In this document: positions 7,751 to 18,648 of the stretch, one piece after another | Layout of the letters: every line of letters begins with the position of its first letter | Position numbering within the stretch: position 1 is the stretch's first letter | Assembly (NCBI GenBank): GCA_905339155.1 | Contig: CAJPFJ010000058.1 | Location: forward strand, 29,986 to 93,985 | Direction of reading: 5' to 3' | Source of the DNA: Methanosarcinales archaeon | GTDB taxonomy: Archaea; Halobacteriota; Methanosarcinia; Methanosarcinales; Methanoperedenaceae | DNA: 64,000 nucleotides | Position numbers and translations under genes: made by a program | The notes under the pieces: model-generated | What the model was told of the DNA's origin: nothing | Seen by the model: the letters and a program-made list of their open reading frames with translations, nothing else | Database searches by the model: none

Positions 7751-9052
7751 TCAACTTATCCCCACATCCGCCCTGTTCTCGGTGACGTGCAGGTAGGTGA
7801 GGGCGCCGGGGCCGGGGTCGTAATAAAGCGTGAATGATGATTTAGTGCTATCAACTCTATTACCTGGGTCGGTCTGGAAAATTACATCAGGTCCAATGAG
7901 TAATATATAATGCTGTATTAAATCAAATGAACTATAATTAGTAGAGCTTGTACATATGACTGGGCTCCAAGTAGGACATGGAGAATCATCAAGGGTAAGA
8001 TTCAGGCTCTTGTTCAAGAAATCAACTTTTTCCGGGTCAGTTGAAACAATTCCTATGCTATTCCATTCTTCTTCAACGCTCGTTTCTGATGTATATTCGA
8101 TAATCATTTTGTAATTGCAGCCTTGCTCATGCTCAACACCTATTTTCAATTCTGCAAGACCTTTTGTTGCAGTAGCATACCAGTTTCGAGCCCCACAAGC
8201 ACCTCCCTTCACATCTTTATACAGATCAAATGAAAGATTTGTCAGGGGGGCAGAGCTGCTCATATTAATATTCCTCATGGTTATTTCGGAGGGTATAGAA
8301 ACGAAAGTCCCCATCGGGGATATCACTTCAAGAACAATAATTGCTGTCTTATTCTTATCATTAACTGAAACATTTGTATAACTCAGGGTTCTGGCATAAT
8401 CAGCCCAGGATTTATAATAATCGCTTGTGATATTGACATTTACTATTCCATTGTTGCTGCCGTTTACCGGATTCGTCCTCCCTGCGATACTTGCATTGGG
8501 ATATTGTATTATGGTTGCCATTTTCTTGACAGAAACTACCGCAGTCCCCTTTCCTCCAACAGACGCATTGCCGCTTACATTAATTACCGGAAGCGTTAAA
8601 GTCCATCCATTATAATGGAATTCTGGAGGAGAAAGCATTACTGTGCCTCCCCCTGGATATAGCGCCCATACACCGCCGCCCTCGTAAGACACTATCCTGT
8701 CGCCAAGAGTATATTTTATCCTTCCCATAGGAATAGTGAAATTGAAATCACTGCTATTTACAAAGATATAACCAGAATTGTTGGAACTGTTCGGCTCAAC
8801 TGTCAGGGTGCCCCCACCAAGTTCAATATTTGTTATCTGAAGCGGCGAATCCCCCAATGTTACCCTGCTCGCACGTGAGTCCAGGACGGTAAATGCCTGT
8901 TCCACATTCTTGGAATTTGCCATATCTTCTAAGGTGTAAATCGCAGGCACGCCGAACAGTGTTATCATGCCTATTCCAAGAATAGTAATAGACAGGATAA
9001 TTATGTGGCCAATAACTTCTGCTTCCGCTTTTTCAGAAGTAATTAGTTTCAT
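7751..9052 (-). CDS. Archaeal pilin-like surface protein (DUF7289-like), large
   Basis: 433 residues. A short charged start (KLITSEKAEAE) is followed by a hydrophobic segment VIGHIIILSITILGIGMITL, the layout of type IV pilin/archaellin-like proteins, and then a long Asn/Ser/Gly-rich extracellular domain with many N-glycosylation sequons. ALYPGGGTVMLS matches the VRYPNGNTILVS region of the next gene, so the two are paralogues. It is the last gene of a six-gene minus-strand operon and overlaps the previous gene by 4 nt. No ATPase or TadC-like gene is adjacent. The DUF name is from memory of the haloarchaeal cluster. Confidence 0.7.
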   Translation of the reverse strand: MKLITSEKAEAEVIGHIIILSITILGIGMITLFGVPAIYTLEDMANSKNVEQAFTVLDSRASRVTLGDSPLQITNIELGGGTLTVEPNSSNNSGYIFVNSSDFNFTIPMGRIKYTLGDRIVSYEGGGVWALYPGGGTVMLSPPEFHYNGWTLTLPVINVSGNASVGGKGTAVVSVKKMATIIQYPNASIAGRTNPVNGSNNGIVNVNITSDYYKSWADYARTLSYTNVSVNDKNKTAIIVLEVISPMGTFVSIPSEITMRNINMSSSAPLTNLSFDLYKDVKGGACGARNWYATATKGLAELKIGVEHEQGCNYKMIIEYTSETSVEEEWNSIGIVSTDPEKVDFLNKSLNLTLDDSPCPTWSPVICTSSTNYSSFDLIQHYILLIGPDVIFQTDPGNRVDSTKSSFTLYYDPGPGALTYLHVTENRADVGIS

Positions 9053-9792
9053 TCTACCTCCGTATCCAGCTGGATATTTATTATATACACATCAATATTT
9101 TCCATTTCAAGTTTTGCAGTGCATTCATCCGGATCACAGGGACTCCAGGCATTAACATTAGTGAAATAATTCTCCCAACCTTTTGAATAAGTGCTATTTA
9201 TCGTTACAATGATATTGCTCACATTTTTATAAACACTAACCTTCGGTATGCCTTTAGCTGTAACCCTGCTCATACCGCTGCCGCCTACGGACGAAGTACC
9301 GCCTATTGCCACGATAGGAATAACAAGCATGTTGCTCTGATTGGAAATGAGCGGCTTTGAAACAAGTATCGTATTGCCGTTTGGATACCTGACCCATACA
9401 CCTGTGCCTTCATAAGCGACGATGGTTTCTCCCACCACACTTTCAATACTTCGCATCTGCCTGTCTACCAGAGTAATATTTTCATTCGTCGAATTTATTG
9501 CTGTAATATTGATCGTACTACTTCCCGTAACACTTAACGACCCACCGTACATTTTCAGCTCTACGTTCTGTGAAGGCGCCTGCCCCATCACAACTTTATT
9601 GACGTTATTTGCAAGCACAATAAAACTCTGTTTTGTATTTTCTATATGGTTTGCTTCCTGGGCATTTTTCACGATCGGATATCCTGCCACTCCTATGAGT
9701 CCAATGGATAACACCAGTAAACCAAGAATTGTTACAAAGTCAACTACTTCAGAGACTGCATCTTCCGAGGAAAGAAATTTTTTGTTAATCAT
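9049..9792 (-). CDS. Archaeal pilin-like surface protein (DUF7289-like), small paralogue
   Basis: 247 residues. SSEDAVSEVVDFVTILGLLV leads into one N-terminal membrane span. The extracellular part contains VGETIVAYEGTGVWVRYPNG, clearly related to VSYEGGGVWALYPGGG in the downstream gene, pointing to duplication. It overlaps both neighbours by 4 nt, so translation is coupled. It is probably a minor pilin or an exported scaffold; the function is unknown. Confidence 0.7.
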   Translation of the reverse strand: MINKKFLSSEDAVSEVVDFVTILGLLVLSIGLIGVAGYPIVKNAQEANHIENTKQSFIVLANNVNKVVMGQAPSQNVELKMYGGSLSVTGSSTINITAINSTNENITLVDRQMRSIESVVGETIVAYEGTGVWVRYPNGNTILVSKPLISNQSNMLVIPIVAIGGTSSVGGSGMSRVTAKGIPKVSVYKNVSNIIVTINSTYSKGWENYFTNVNAWSPCDPDECTAKLEMENIDVYIINIQLDTEVE

Positions 9793-10253
9793 TGTTTTAT
9801 TTTCATAGTGTTATTGTTTTTATCATACCACAGTGTATACTCCTGGGCATTGCTGTATATCTTCTCATTTATAGTATATGAAGAATTAAATGGTATCCAG
9901 GCCTTTACATCATTTTCCGCGTCCAGGAATATCTTTTCGCGGGTTACATTGATACTATAACTCTCACCTGCAATGGATGCAGGGATTGAAAAATCGTATT
10001 CCAGCTGGTTAACAGTACCCCCATATGGTCTTGTTATATTTACCAGGGTATCCATGGATGTTACCCTTGCTGCAAATCCGCTTCCCAGAATATCAAAACT
10101 TGCCTTCATTGCCGTTTGTTTTGAGTGCTCTGAGAGTGTAAAAAAAGAAAGAACGATCCCCGAAAAAACCAGCACTGTAATTGAGAACATGAGAATAAAA
10201 CCAATTGTGATGGATACCGCATCCTCATTTTTTAATAATTTTTTTATTTTCAT
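9789..10253 (-). CDS. Pilin-like exported protein
   Basis: 154 residues from the ATG at 10253, which follows GGTGAT; an upstream in-frame ATG at 10295 lies inside the previous gene. KKLLKNEDAVSITIGFILMF gives the charged start and hydrophobic helix shared by the operon. The remaining domain has sequons such as NIT and NNT. EDAV recurs in the next gene. Confidence 0.68.
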   Translation of the reverse strand: MKIKKLLKNEDAVSITIGFILMFSITVLVFSGIVLSFFTLSEHSKQTAMKASFDILGSGFAARVTSMDTLVNITRPYGGTVNQLEYDFSIPASIAGESYSINVTREKIFLDAENDVKAWIPFNSSYTINEKIYSNAQEYTLWYDKNNNTMKIKQ

Positions 10254-10257
10254 ATTA

Positions 10258-11013
10258 TCACCACGGCACTGAAACAGGAATAGTGATATTAGCACGCATA
10301 TTGCTGGTAAAAAGAATTATTGTGGCGTTTATGATGTAATCGCGAGCGCGGGTGAAACCTTTACCGTAGGTTGTATTGCCTATAATAGTGTAGTTGCCAG
10401 AAGTTGTACTTCCGTTTATGAATGCTATAGAGTATGCTGATGTTATATTTTGCATAATCTGTGTATTATTAATAGTTCGAATCTCTGGATTGGTGAAGTT
10501 TATATGCCAATATGTTGTTGCATTGGATATATTTACAATAAAAGTGAAGGAATTTATCGAGGATACATTGACTATTATGGTCGAATTTTTAACATTTTCA
10601 ATTAAAGTCCAATTTGCTGCCCCATTTACAGTCCCATTCTCCGTAAAATTCGCATAAATACTTTTATTCCAATTATTCACATCCCAGCTTACATTCATTC
10701 CTTTTCCATGTAAAGCATTAATCTGGGACAAGTTTGAGTTGAAATTATTCATTTGTTTTGAAAAATTAGTGATCTTATTATTCTTTGGTGCACTTACATT
10801 GGTTACATTCCTATATGCGCTTTTTATTTCATCCCCGCTTATACGCATAAGGTTCACTACATCATATTTTATGGAATCGCCTCCTGCTTCCCCCGCCATA
10901 TTGCTTTCAAATATGATATTATTGAGCATAACCGTGGTAATAACAAGACCGATCGCAATGATAAAGCCCGCAAGGAGCATAAACTGGGCGCGCTCATTTT
11001 CTATTATTCCCAT
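10258..11013 (-). CDS. Pilin-like exported protein
   Basis: 251 residues. ENERAQFMLLAGFIIAIGLV is the N-terminal segment, followed by a domain extremely rich in Asn, Thr and Ser with more than ten N-glycosylation sequons. GGAGG five nt upstream marks the start at 11013, which overlaps the previous stop in a TAATG junction. It has the GRAQ-like start of haloarchaeal DUF728x proteins. Confidence 0.68.
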   Translation of the reverse strand: MGIIENERAQFMLLAGFIIAIGLVITTVMLNNIIFESNMAGEAGGDSIKYDVVNLMRISGDEIKSAYRNVTNVSAPKNNKITNFSKQMNNFNSNLSQINALHGKGMNVSWDVNNWNKSIYANFTENGTVNGAANWTLIENVKNSTIIVNVSSINSFTFIVNISNATTYWHINFTNPEIRTINNTQIMQNITSAYSIAFINGSTTSGNYTIIGNTTYGKGFTRARDYIINATIILFTSNMRANITIPVSVPW

Positions 11014-11600
11014 TACATCCTCCATAAAATAAGTTTGACATCCACAATATTATATAGATCGGTTGAAGGATCGATATCTGTTAATAGAAAATTATTCTTA
11101 TTTGGATTATCACTGTTATGCAATGCGATTTTCCTTGAAACTATCACGGCGTTGTCTGAAGGATTCCCATTGTAAATCATTTTCTGGCTTAATAAAGAAG
11201 TTCCGTTGTTTGTAAGAAAAGTCACATCCACACTATGCGCAATGCCCTGCGTGACCAGAGTATAATTTAGGTAGTTCGTCAGGTTATTTGTGAGGTTGTT
11301 TTGAGGGTACGAAGCATTCCCCTTTTCCATGTATTTTATTCCGTTCCAGGTATATTCTTTGCCATTCCATCCCAGTACATCATTCTTCAGCTTTGAGTTA
11401 AATCCGGGTTCAGTATAATCAAGCGCCCCTAAAATATCCTGGCCGAGGACCTGAAGCTCGGTTTCCACATGCACGTTCGCTGTTGAAGAAGTAAGCGGTG
11501 TCATCGAAGTTGCATCTATTGCATATACAATGACAAGAAGCATTATTGTGGCAGCTGCCACTCCTTCCAGGGTATGCATCTGTCCTTTTTCATCTAACAA
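11013..11600 (-). CDS. Pilin-like exported protein (DUF7288-like)
   Basis: 195 residues. DEKGQMHTLEGVAAATIMLL resembles the RGQ/H-TLEG start of haloarchaeal DUF7288 proteins, with one hydrophobic helix and an extracellular remainder. It ends in TAATG overlapping the next start. It is the second gene of the operon. Confidence 0.7.
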   Translation of the reverse strand: MLDEKGQMHTLEGVAAATIMLLVIVYAIDATSMTPLTSSTANVHVETELQVLGQDILGALDYTEPGFNSKLKNDVLGWNGKEYTWNGIKYMEKGNASYPQNNLTNNLTNYLNYTLVTQGIAHSVDVTFLTNNGTSLLSQKMIYNGNPSDNAVIVSRKIALHNSDNPNKNNFLLTDIDPSTDLYNIVDVKLILWRM

Positions 11601-11601
11601 A

Positions 11602-12114
11602 TTACCACACCCTTACTGATAGGATAGCTGTTTCATTATAACCAGTAGAAGAATTTATGATCAATACTATATGTTTAATTTGCCCGATATCAGTTGTTCC
11701 AGGAAGAGCTGGTCCGCTCAGATTCATAATAGTTCCGTTCAGGTACGCAACCGTCACATTCATATTAAACGCGGATTCACTGCTGGATAAACCAATTTCC
11801 CCAAGTGCAGCATTATAGTTGGTCAGGTTTGAATAATTTAATCTCGTATTATTGAAATAATATAGTTTACCCTGTTCTATAACATTTAATTCACTTGCCT
11901 TTTCTGAATGGAGCATACGTTCAACAAGTACTGTTCCTGCCCTGTCAGCAGCAAGAGTGACCTGGTCGGAGCTTGATTGAAAGGGTATGAAAATACTATT
12001 TATGAACTGGAAAACAAAAAAAACTGAAAGAAGAAATATTCCTATCCCTGCTATATAATCTATATTTACCTGAGCATTATGGTTCTTTGAAAAATCAATT
12101 AATCTCATTTTCAT
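11602..12114 (-). CDS. Pilin-like exported protein (DUF7287-like), first gene of the operon
   Basis: About 170 residues. HNAQVNIDYIAGIGIFLLSV is the operon-type N-terminus and resembles the Q-x-S/N-IDY start of DUF7287 proteins. Starts at 12114 or 12108 are both plausible, and a longer frame to 12150 adds only hydrophobic residues. Only one nt separates it from the next gene. The promoter should lie in 12120-12250, which is AT-rich. Confidence 0.65.
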   Translation of the reverse strand: MKMRLIDFSKNHNAQVNIDYIAGIGIFLLSVFFVFQFINSIFIPFQSSSDQVTLAADRAGTVLVERMLHSEKASELNVIEQGKLYYFNNTRLNYSNLTNYNAALGEIGLSSSESAFNMNVTVAYLNGTIMNLSGPALPGTTDIGQIKHIVLIINSSTGYNETAILSVRVW

Positions 12115-12251
12115 TATCAATATAATTATCATAATACAATACTTGTACAAAAGACTTATGGCAATAAATATATTATCATTAATTCAATGATAATTCCCAG
12201 AAAAAAATAAATAAATTAAGATAATCTATTAAAAAAGCAGTGAAAAAAAAA

Positions 12252-12563
12252 TTAACTCGTAAGAACGATCTCAATACTGATATCTTTGGGAACCTGTATG
12301 CGCATTAACTGCCGCAGCGCCCTTTCGTCAGCATCAAGGTCGATGAGTCTCTTATGAACCCTCATCTCCCAGTGATCCCATGTCGAGCTTCCTTCGCCAT
12401 CAGGGCTTTTCCTGCATGGCACTACTAATTTCTTAGTAGGCAGAGGAACGGGGCCGCAAATACTTACTCCTGTCTTGACCGCAATATCTTTCACCTGGGA
12501 ACATATTCCGTCAAGAGTGATGGGGCTTGTCCCCGATAAACGTATTCTTGCTTTCTGTACCAT
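12252..12563 (-). CDS. rps10: Small ribosomal subunit protein uS10
   Basis: 103 residues. [20 protein letters not shown] and [20 protein letters not shown] are the archaeal S10 signature. It belongs to the 30S head. It follows EF-1A by 34 nt on the same strand, as in the conserved archaeal EF-2/EF-1A/S10 series. Confidence 0.96.
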   Translation of the reverse strand: MVQKARIRLSGTSPITLDGICSQVKDIAVKTGVSICGPVPLPTKKLVVPCRKSPDGEGSSTWDHWEMRVHKRLIDLDADERALRQLMRIQVPKDISIEIVLTS

Positions 12564-12597
12564 AAATTACACCGTTTTATTAAAAAAAGTGAGAATA

Positions 12598-13866
12598 TTA
12601 TATTCTCGCTTTAATGTCCTGTACCATTCCTGCGGCAATTGTCATCCCCATATCCCGGATCGCAAATCGACCAAGCTGCGGGATATCTTTTACCTTTTCG
12701 ATACATAAAGGTTTAGCTGGTTTGATCACCACAATAGCTGCATCCCCGGCTTTTATGAAATCGGGATTCTCAGCTGCGGTCTGACCGGTCTTTGGATCAA
12801 GTTTCTTTAATATTGCCGTGATCGTTCCTGCAACCTGCGCAGTATGGCAGTGCAGAACTGGTGTATAACCAATTGTGATTGCTGACGGGTGCTGTAATAC
12901 AACAATTTGTGCAGTGAATTCTTCAGCAACAGTTGGAGGTTTGGCAACAGGCCCACAGACGTCTCCGCGCCTGATATCTTTTTTCTCAACACCTCTTACG
13001 TTCCATCCGATGTTATCGCCAGGAACTGCTTCTTTGATTTCCTGGTGATGCATTTCAATGGATTTGACTTCACCGACTGCTTTGGCCGGCATGAATATAA
13101 TTTTATCTCCGGGTCTCATCACTCCAGTCTCAACCCTGCCCACTGGAACTGTCCCGATACCGGAAATCGTGTAAGCATCCTGAACAGGAATGCGAAGTGG
13201 TAATGATGTTGGCTTATCCGGTAATTTCAACAGATCAAGAGCTGCAAGCAAAGTGGGTCCTGTGTACCATTTGGTATTCTCACTTGGCTTTGCAAGGTTG
13301 TCTCCTTTGAAAGCTGATGTGGGGATAAAATTCATTTCATCAGGCTTATAACCCACCATTTTGAGAAGTGTGCTAACTTCGCCTTTTACTGTATCGTATC
13401 GTGCCTTATCATAGTTGACTTCGTCCATTTTATTGATAGCTATGATCAACTGGGTAATACCCAGGGTTCTTGAAAGGAATACATGTTCTTTTGTCTGTGA
13501 CTGGACGCCTTCTTTGCCTGCGACTACAAGAATTGCAGCATCAGCCTGTGAAGCGCCTGTGATCATGTTCTTTACGAAATCCCTGTGACCGGGGCAGTCC
13601 ACGACTGTGAAATAATATTTTGCAGTATCAAATCGCTGGTGAGCAACGTCTATTGTGATACCTCTATCCCTCTCTTCCTTAAGAGAGTCCATAACCCAGG
13701 CGAAAACGAAGGATTCTTTACCTTTAGCTTTTGCTTCTTCTCTGTATTTTTCTATAATATGCGGCGGTACAGCGCCAGTTTCAAACATTAATCTTCCTAC
13801 GAGAGTTGATTTCCCATGGTCGATATGCCCGATAACTGCTAAATTTAAATGTGGTTTCTCTGCCAT
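12598..13866 (-). CDS. tuf: Translation elongation factor EF-1 alpha
   Basis: 422 residues. G1 [15 protein letters not shown]3 DCPGHRDF and G4 NKMDEV are present, followed by beta-barrel domains 2 and 3 ([31 protein letters not shown]). It delivers aminoacyl-tRNA to the ribosome. A GGAG-type ribosome-binding site precedes the ATG. It is between EF-2 and S10 in one transcriptional direction. Confidence 0.97.
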   Translation of the reverse strand: MAEKPHLNLAVIGHIDHGKSTLVGRLMFETGAVPPHIIEKYREEAKAKGKESFVFAWVMDSLKEERDRGITIDVAHQRFDTAKYYFTVVDCPGHRDFVKNMITGASQADAAILVVAGKEGVQSQTKEHVFLSRTLGITQLIIAINKMDEVNYDKARYDTVKGEVSTLLKMVGYKPDEMNFIPTSAFKGDNLAKPSENTKWYTGPTLLAALDLLKLPDKPTSLPLRIPVQDAYTISGIGTVPVGRVETGVMRPGDKIIFMPAKAVGEVKSIEMHHQEIKEAVPGDNIGWNVRGVEKKDIRRGDVCGPVAKPPTVAEEFTAQIVVLQHPSAITIGYTPVLHCHTAQVAGTITAILKKLDPKTGQTAAENPDFIKAGDAAIVVIKPAKPLCIEKVKDIPQLGRFAIRDMGMTIAAGMVQDIKARI

Positions 13867-13940
13867 AATATTTCTCCTTAATATTTTTTAAGATTATTTT
13901 GTGTCCGTATTGTTGTTTTTGTTTTTAAACCTTCCGTTAC

Positions 13941-16130
13941 TCACGGACTTATGAAATCACTCGGTTTTGGCATTTCAAGTTTAAGCCCTTTCCTCTGCCT
14001 GATGGCCATAACGATCTCATTAAGCATGTTCCCCGGGATCGGTTCAAATCCGACAAATTCCGTGCTCCACATGGCTCTGCCTTCAGTTGCGGAGCGGATA
14101 TCACCTGAGAACCCGAACAATTGGGCAACGGGCGCTTTTGACTCGATAATGGTCATGTCGCCTTCTGATTGCATATCAAGTATAGAGCCGCGCCTGCCCT
14201 GCATCTCACGCATCGCCCCTCCCATCTGGTCATGCGGGACATGTATGAACACTTTCTGGAAAGGTTCAAGAAGAGTGGCGCCGGCCATAAGCATTGCAGC
14301 CTGGATTGCCTGTCTTGATGCAGGAATGACCTGGGCAGGTCCCCTGTGAACGGCATCTTCATGGAGCTTTGCATCCATTAATTTTACTTTTACACCCATT
14401 ACAGGTTCTCTGGACAAGGGTCCGGCTTTCATGACCTCTTCAAATCCTTCCAGGATGAGTTCCATTGTTTCATGCAGATACTGGATACCTTTCGTCATAT
14501 CTATGTACATATTCGTTTCATAAATATGAGCAATGCTCTTGGCTTCATCCTTTGGCATTCCTGCTTTCATCAGTATGTCCCTTCGCTCAACTTCTCCCTG
14601 TCTCATTGAAACTTCATTGTTCTTGATAAGTTCAATTATAGCCGGAGACATAGGTTCGACTTCAACGTAGAACCTGTTGTGGCGGTTGGGAGATTTCCCT
14701 TCAACAGGACCCACATGACCGGATATCGTTTCCCTGTATACTACAAGCGGTTTGGATGTTGTGATATCGACATGTTTGTCGCGTTTGATCCTGCCTGCTA
14801 CCACCTCAAGATGAAGTTCACCCATTCCAGCCAGCAGATGTTCACCGGTTTCCTGGTTTATCATTACTTTAAGAGTGGGATCTTCTTTTGCCACCTGTCT
14901 TAATACTTCAACAAGTTTTGGCAGGTCTTTCATATGTTTGGCTTCGACAGCCACAGTCATAACAGGCTCGCTGACATGCCTTATGCTCTCAAATGGAGTC
15001 ATGTTTCTATCGCTTGATGCTGTAGAACCTACGATCGCATCAGTCAAACCTGTTACTGCTACGATATTTCCGGCAGGGATATTATCACATTCAATTCGCT
15101 CAGGACCCATGAAGAGACCTACAGATTGTATCCTGTTGGCATTTGGCATTCCTGAAATAAAAACTTCCTTGCCCCTTTCAAGAGTGCCTGAGAAAAGCCT
15201 TCCGCTTGCTACTTCACCCGCGTGCGGGTCGGTGGTAATGTCTGTAATCATTAAAGCTATCTTGCCGTTCCTGTCCACGTTTATCATGGATTTTCCGATA
15301 TCGCTTTCCTTATCGCCATGCCATATGACTTTTATTCTTTCCTGTTGTGCCTGGACAGGGCTTGGAAGGAATTTTATGATCATATTATTCATTACTACAT
15401 GAAGCGGACATTTTACAGCAAGTTCATTCTGCTTTTCAGCCTGGCATAACTCGATAATTTCTTTAAACCCAATTCCAGACTTTTTCATATAGGGAATGCT
15501 GATCGCCCAGTTATTTAAAGCTGATCCGAATGCAACTTTGCCAACTACAGGGTCAAGCTTCAGTCTATCATAATCATTGGGTTTCAGGCCTTTTACGATC
15601 TTATTGACTTTATCAATAACAAGCCCCAGCCGCATTTGCATATCGGCAGGTGTGAGCTTTATCTCATTAATCAGTCGGTCAACTTTGTTTATGAAAAGAA
15701 TAGGTGTTACATTTTCACGAAGCGCCTGACGCAGCACAGTCTCAGTCTGCGGCATAGGACCTTCCACAGCATCAACCAGCACAACTGCTCCGTCCACAGC
15801 CCTCATGGCGCGAGTTACGTCACCGCCAAAGTCAACGTGGCCCGGTGTATCGATAAGGTTGATGAGATATTCCTGGCCTTCATAATGATGCACCATAGAA
15901 ACAGTTGCAGAATCAATAGTAATACCACGTCTTTGTTCTTCTTCATCAAAGTCCATGAATAATTGTTCGCCAGCCAGTTCTGATGAGATCATGCCCGCGC
16001 CGGCAAGTAGATTATCTGAGAATGTTGTTTTTCCATGGTCAATATGTGCAACTGTACCGATATTTCGGATAAACTCGGGTTTATCCATCAGTTCAGTGAC
16101 ATGTTCAACCATTTTCTTTCGTCTGCCCAT
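13941..16130 (-). CDS. fusA: Translation elongation factor EF-2
   Basis: 729 residues, the normal archaeal length. G1 [16 protein letters not shown]3 [12 protein letters not shown] and G4 NKVDRL are clear. [15 protein letters not shown] contains the histidine modified to diphthamide in domain IV. It drives translocation. The first ATG (16130) gives [10 protein letters not shown], as in archaeal homologues; ATG 16112 is an alternative. Confidence 0.97.
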   Translation of the reverse strand: MGRRKKMVEHVTELMDKPEFIRNIGTVAHIDHGKTTFSDNLLAGAGMISSELAGEQLFMDFDEEEQRRGITIDSATVSMVHHYEGQEYLINLIDTPGHVDFGGDVTRAMRAVDGAVVLVDAVEGPMPQTETVLRQALRENVTPILFINKVDRLINEIKLTPADMQMRLGLVIDKVNKIVKGLKPNDYDRLKLDPVVGKVAFGSALNNWAISIPYMKKSGIGFKEIIELCQAEKQNELAVKCPLHVVMNNMIIKFLPSPVQAQQERIKVIWHGDKESDIGKSMINVDRNGKIALMITDITTDPHAGEVASGRLFSGTLERGKEVFISGMPNANRIQSVGLFMGPERIECDNIPAGNIVAVTGLTDAIVGSTASSDRNMTPFESIRHVSEPVMTVAVEAKHMKDLPKLVEVLRQVAKEDPTLKVMINQETGEHLLAGMGELHLEVVAGRIKRDKHVDITTSKPLVVYRETISGHVGPVEGKSPNRHNRFYVEVEPMSPAIIELIKNNEVSMRQGEVERRDILMKAGMPKDEAKSIAHIYETNMYIDMTKGIQYLHETMELILEGFEEVMKAGPLSREPVMGVKVKLMDAKLHEDAVHRGPAQVIPASRQAIQAAMLMAGATLLEPFQKVFIHVPHDQMGGAMREMQGRRGSILDMQSEGDMTIIESKAPVAQLFGFSGDIRSATEGRAMWSTEFVGFEPIPGNMLNEIVMAIRQRKGLKLEMPKPSDFISP

Positions 16131-16177
16131 TTGATTTACCTCTTATATTTAAAATTTTTATTGCTCTATTATTCTAT

Positions 16178-16187
16178 CCTATATAAA
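16178..16187 (-). promoter_or_regulatory. TATA box for the EF-2/EF-1A/S10 operon
   Basis: On the minus strand TTTATATAGG lies about 50 nt before the EF-2 start, a usual position for an archaeal TATA element with a short leader. A second AT-rich block at 16146-16157 is too near the start codon. Confidence 0.5.
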
Positions 16188-16471
16188 CACTTTGAAAAAC
16201 AGAAACCACTTATGGAAACAACAAAATCATGGATACGATACTTCAGAATATCAGCACCGACAACCCATGCGAGCCGGATATTCCAGGTCCTGGATAGTTA
16301 ATACTTTCACATCGCTCTCACCGCCCACTTAAAAGCAAAGATGTTATCCCTGAGCTTTATTGGGTTTGTATGAATTCTGTAAAAGTAGGAACACTAAGTC
16401 GGAGGGATCATAATTGATGGCCATGCCTTATCCCCAGTAACAAGACATGTAGGCTGGGAGAACATAATCCA
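16188..16471. other. Intergenic region without a recognised gene
   Basis: Between divergent EF-2 and pyrG. Short open stretches occur, such as MDTILQNISTDNPCEPD at 16229 and a start-less frame reading SKDVIPELYWVCMNSVKV near 16335-16390, but neither is long nor preceded by a convincing start. They could be remnants of a lost gene. No clear RNA fold was seen. Confidence 0.4.
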
Positions 16472-16480
16472 TTAAATATA
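16472..16480 (+). promoter_or_regulatory. TATA box of pyrG
   Basis: TTAAATATA lies 36 nt before the pyrG ATG, which has no Shine-Dalgarno, suggesting a very short leader. Confidence 0.55.
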
Positions 16481-16507
16481 TCCCCAATGCTATCGTAAAA
16501 AGCTATC

Positions 16508-18085
16508 ATGAAGTACATTATAGTCACCGGCGGTGTGATGAGCGGACTTGGAAAAGGAATAACAGCCGCATCTATCGGGCGGATTTTGAAAAACAAAGGT
16601 TTCAATGTTACAGCCATCAAGATAGATCCTTATATCAATATCGATGCCGGGACCATGAGCCCCTACCAGCATGGGGAGGTCTTTGTACTAAAGGACGGCG
16701 GGGAAGTTGACCTTGATCTTGGTAATTATGAACGTTTTCTTGATATAGAACTGACGCGTGAGCACAATATTACTACTGGCCAGGTATACCTGTCAGTAAT
16801 AGAAAAAGAGCGGCGCGGGGATTATCTTGGGAAAACGGTACAGATCATTCCTCATGTGACTAATGAAATAAAAGAACGGATCAGGAAAGTTTCAAAAAAG
16901 AGCGGTGCAGAAATATGCATAATTGAAGTAGGGGGCACAGTAGGCGACATAGAAAGCATGCCATTCCTTGAAGCGGTAAGGCAAATGCATAGCGAAGAAA
17001 AAGAAGAGGACATAATCTTTGTACATGTAACGCTTGTTCCACTTGATACCCAGGGTGAACAGAAAACAAAACCTACTCAGCACTCTGTAAAAGAACTCAG
17101 GAGCCTCGGCCTTCAGCCTGATGCGATAGTGGCGCGATGCAAGGAACCCGTACTTCCTGACACAAAATCAAAAATTGCCCTGTTTTGCGATGTACCCGCA
17201 AGCGCAGTTGTTAGCGCCCATGATGCAAGCGATATATATTATGTTCCCACCCTTATGGAAAAAGAAGGACTTTCTGATTATTTAATGAAGAAACTCAATA
17301 TCACAGAAAAAGAAATTTCAAATGTCTGGGAAACATTAATGAAAAAGATGGCAACCATTGACAGGGAGATCCGCATAGCTGTGGTCGGGAAATATGCCCA
17401 TCTTGGCGACTCATATATCAGTATCAACGAAGCGCTAAAACACGCAGGTATAGAATGCGGCTGCCGTGTAAAGGCAGATTGGCTTGATGCTGAGGAATTT
17501 GAGAAAACAAATTCTGACATTGATATGCTCCGTAAATATAATGGTATACTTGTCCCCGGGGGTTTCGGTGTGCGTGGGACTGAAGGAAAAATCCTTGCCA
17601 TAAAATTTGCACGCGAGAACAATATCCCATACCTCGGATTGTGCCTTGGAATGCAGCTTGCTGTCATCGAATTTGCCAGGAATGTACTCGGATTAACGGA
17701 TGCGAACAGTTCTGAGCTTGCAGCAACTGATCATCCTGTGATAGATCTCCTGCCGGAGCAGGAGAATATAAAGAAAATGGGTGGTACAATGCGCCTTGGC
17801 AATTGTGAAGCAACACTTGTGGAAGGTTCTCTTGCCAGCAAATTGTATGGAGGTACCACTCTTATCGAACGCCATCGCCACAGGTATGAGGTAAACCCGA
17901 AATACCTGAAACAGATCGAGAAAAAAGGCATGAAATTCACAGGCAGGAACGACCACCGAATGGAGATAGCAGAGATACCCGGTCACAAGTTTTTCTTTAG
18001 CTCCCAGTTCCATCCCGAATTCAAGTCGCGCCCAGGAAAGCCGTCGCCTCCTTTTTTAGCATTTGTGAGAGCGGCGATCCAGTAG
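16508..18085 (+). CDS. pyrG: CTP synthase
   Basis: 525 residues. The N-terminal synthetase domain starts [20 protein letters not shown] with [20 protein letters not shown]. The C-terminal glutaminase domain has the nucleophile motif [16 protein letters not shown] and the [18 protein letters not shown] end. It converts UTP to CTP with glutamine and ATP. Full length and intact. Confidence 0.97.
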   Translation: MKYIIVTGGVMSGLGKGITAASIGRILKNKGFNVTAIKIDPYINIDAGTMSPYQHGEVFVLKDGGEVDLDLGNYERFLDIELTREHNITTGQVYLSVIEKERRGDYLGKTVQIIPHVTNEIKERIRKVSKKSGAEICIIEVGGTVGDIESMPFLEAVRQMHSEEKEEDIIFVHVTLVPLDTQGEQKTKPTQHSVKELRSLGLQPDAIVARCKEPVLPDTKSKIALFCDVPASAVVSAHDASDIYYVPTLMEKEGLSDYLMKKLNITEKEISNVWETLMKKMATIDREIRIAVVGKYAHLGDSYISINEALKHAGIECGCRVKADWLDAEEFEKTNSDIDMLRKYNGILVPGGFGVRGTEGKILAIKFARENNIPYLGLCLGMQLAVIEFARNVLGLTDANSSELAATDHPVIDLLPEQENIKKMGGTMRLGNCEATLVEGSLASKLYGGTTLIERHRHRYEVNPKYLKQIEKKGMKFTGRNDHRMEIAEIPGHKFFFSSQFHPEFKSRPGKPSPPFLAFVRAAIQ

Positions 18086-18138
18086 ATATGTGAAACAAAG
18101 GTCGGGAAACTGCTCTTCTTATTGGACATTGATTCCAT

Positions 18139-18648
18139 TCACAGAGATTTCCGGGTTTTCTTTATAAGCTCTCTTCCGAATGCATACAGGTCGCGCGGAT
18201 GCCTTGAAGTGATAAGATTTCCATCCACAACCACTTCCTGATCCTCATACAGGACACCTGCACATTTCATGTCGTCCCTGATACCTATGTAACAGGTCGC
18301 TCTCCTTCCTTCTATTACACCTGCTGAAATAAGGGTCTGAACGCCATGACATATCGCTCCCACAGGTTTATTCCCTCTGATAAAATGTCGTGCGATCTCA
18401 AGAGCCTTTTCATCAAGCCTGACCTTTTCAGGCGCTTTTCCTCCTGGAAGGATCAGAATATCAAATTCTTCAGGATCCACTTCGTTAAATGTCATATCTA
18501 CATCTATCGAATAACCATATTCTCCCGTAATTATTCCATGTTTCATGGATGCGACCTTCACAATAATGTCTTCTTCTTTTAACCTGTTAAGCGGATAGAA
18601 AAGCTCCTGGTCTTCAAAATTATCAGCGCTTAATATGAGTGCCTTCAA
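18139..18648 (-). CDS. DJ-1/PfpI family protein
   Basis: 169 residues from a TTG at 18648. KALILSADNFEDQELFYPL starts the domain, and GAICHGVQTLISAG carries the nucleophilic cysteine elbow of the DJ-1/PfpI fold. Relatives are glyoxalases, deglycases or proteases. The TTG overlaps the TGA of the cytochrome gene (AATTGA), with GGGGGAGG just upstream serving as ribosome-binding site. The frame is open further upstream inside the cytochrome gene, but that part shows no homology. The coupling suggests a stress or repair role linked to the cytochrome. Confidence 0.85.
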   Translation of the reverse strand: MKALILSADNFEDQELFYPLNRLKEEDIIVKVASMKHGIITGEYGYSIDVDMTFNEVDPEEFDILILPGGKAPEKVRLDEKALEIARHFIRGNKPVGAICHGVQTLISAGVIEGRRATCYIGIRDDMKCAGVLYEDQEVVVDGNLITSRHPRDLYAFGRELIKKTRKSL

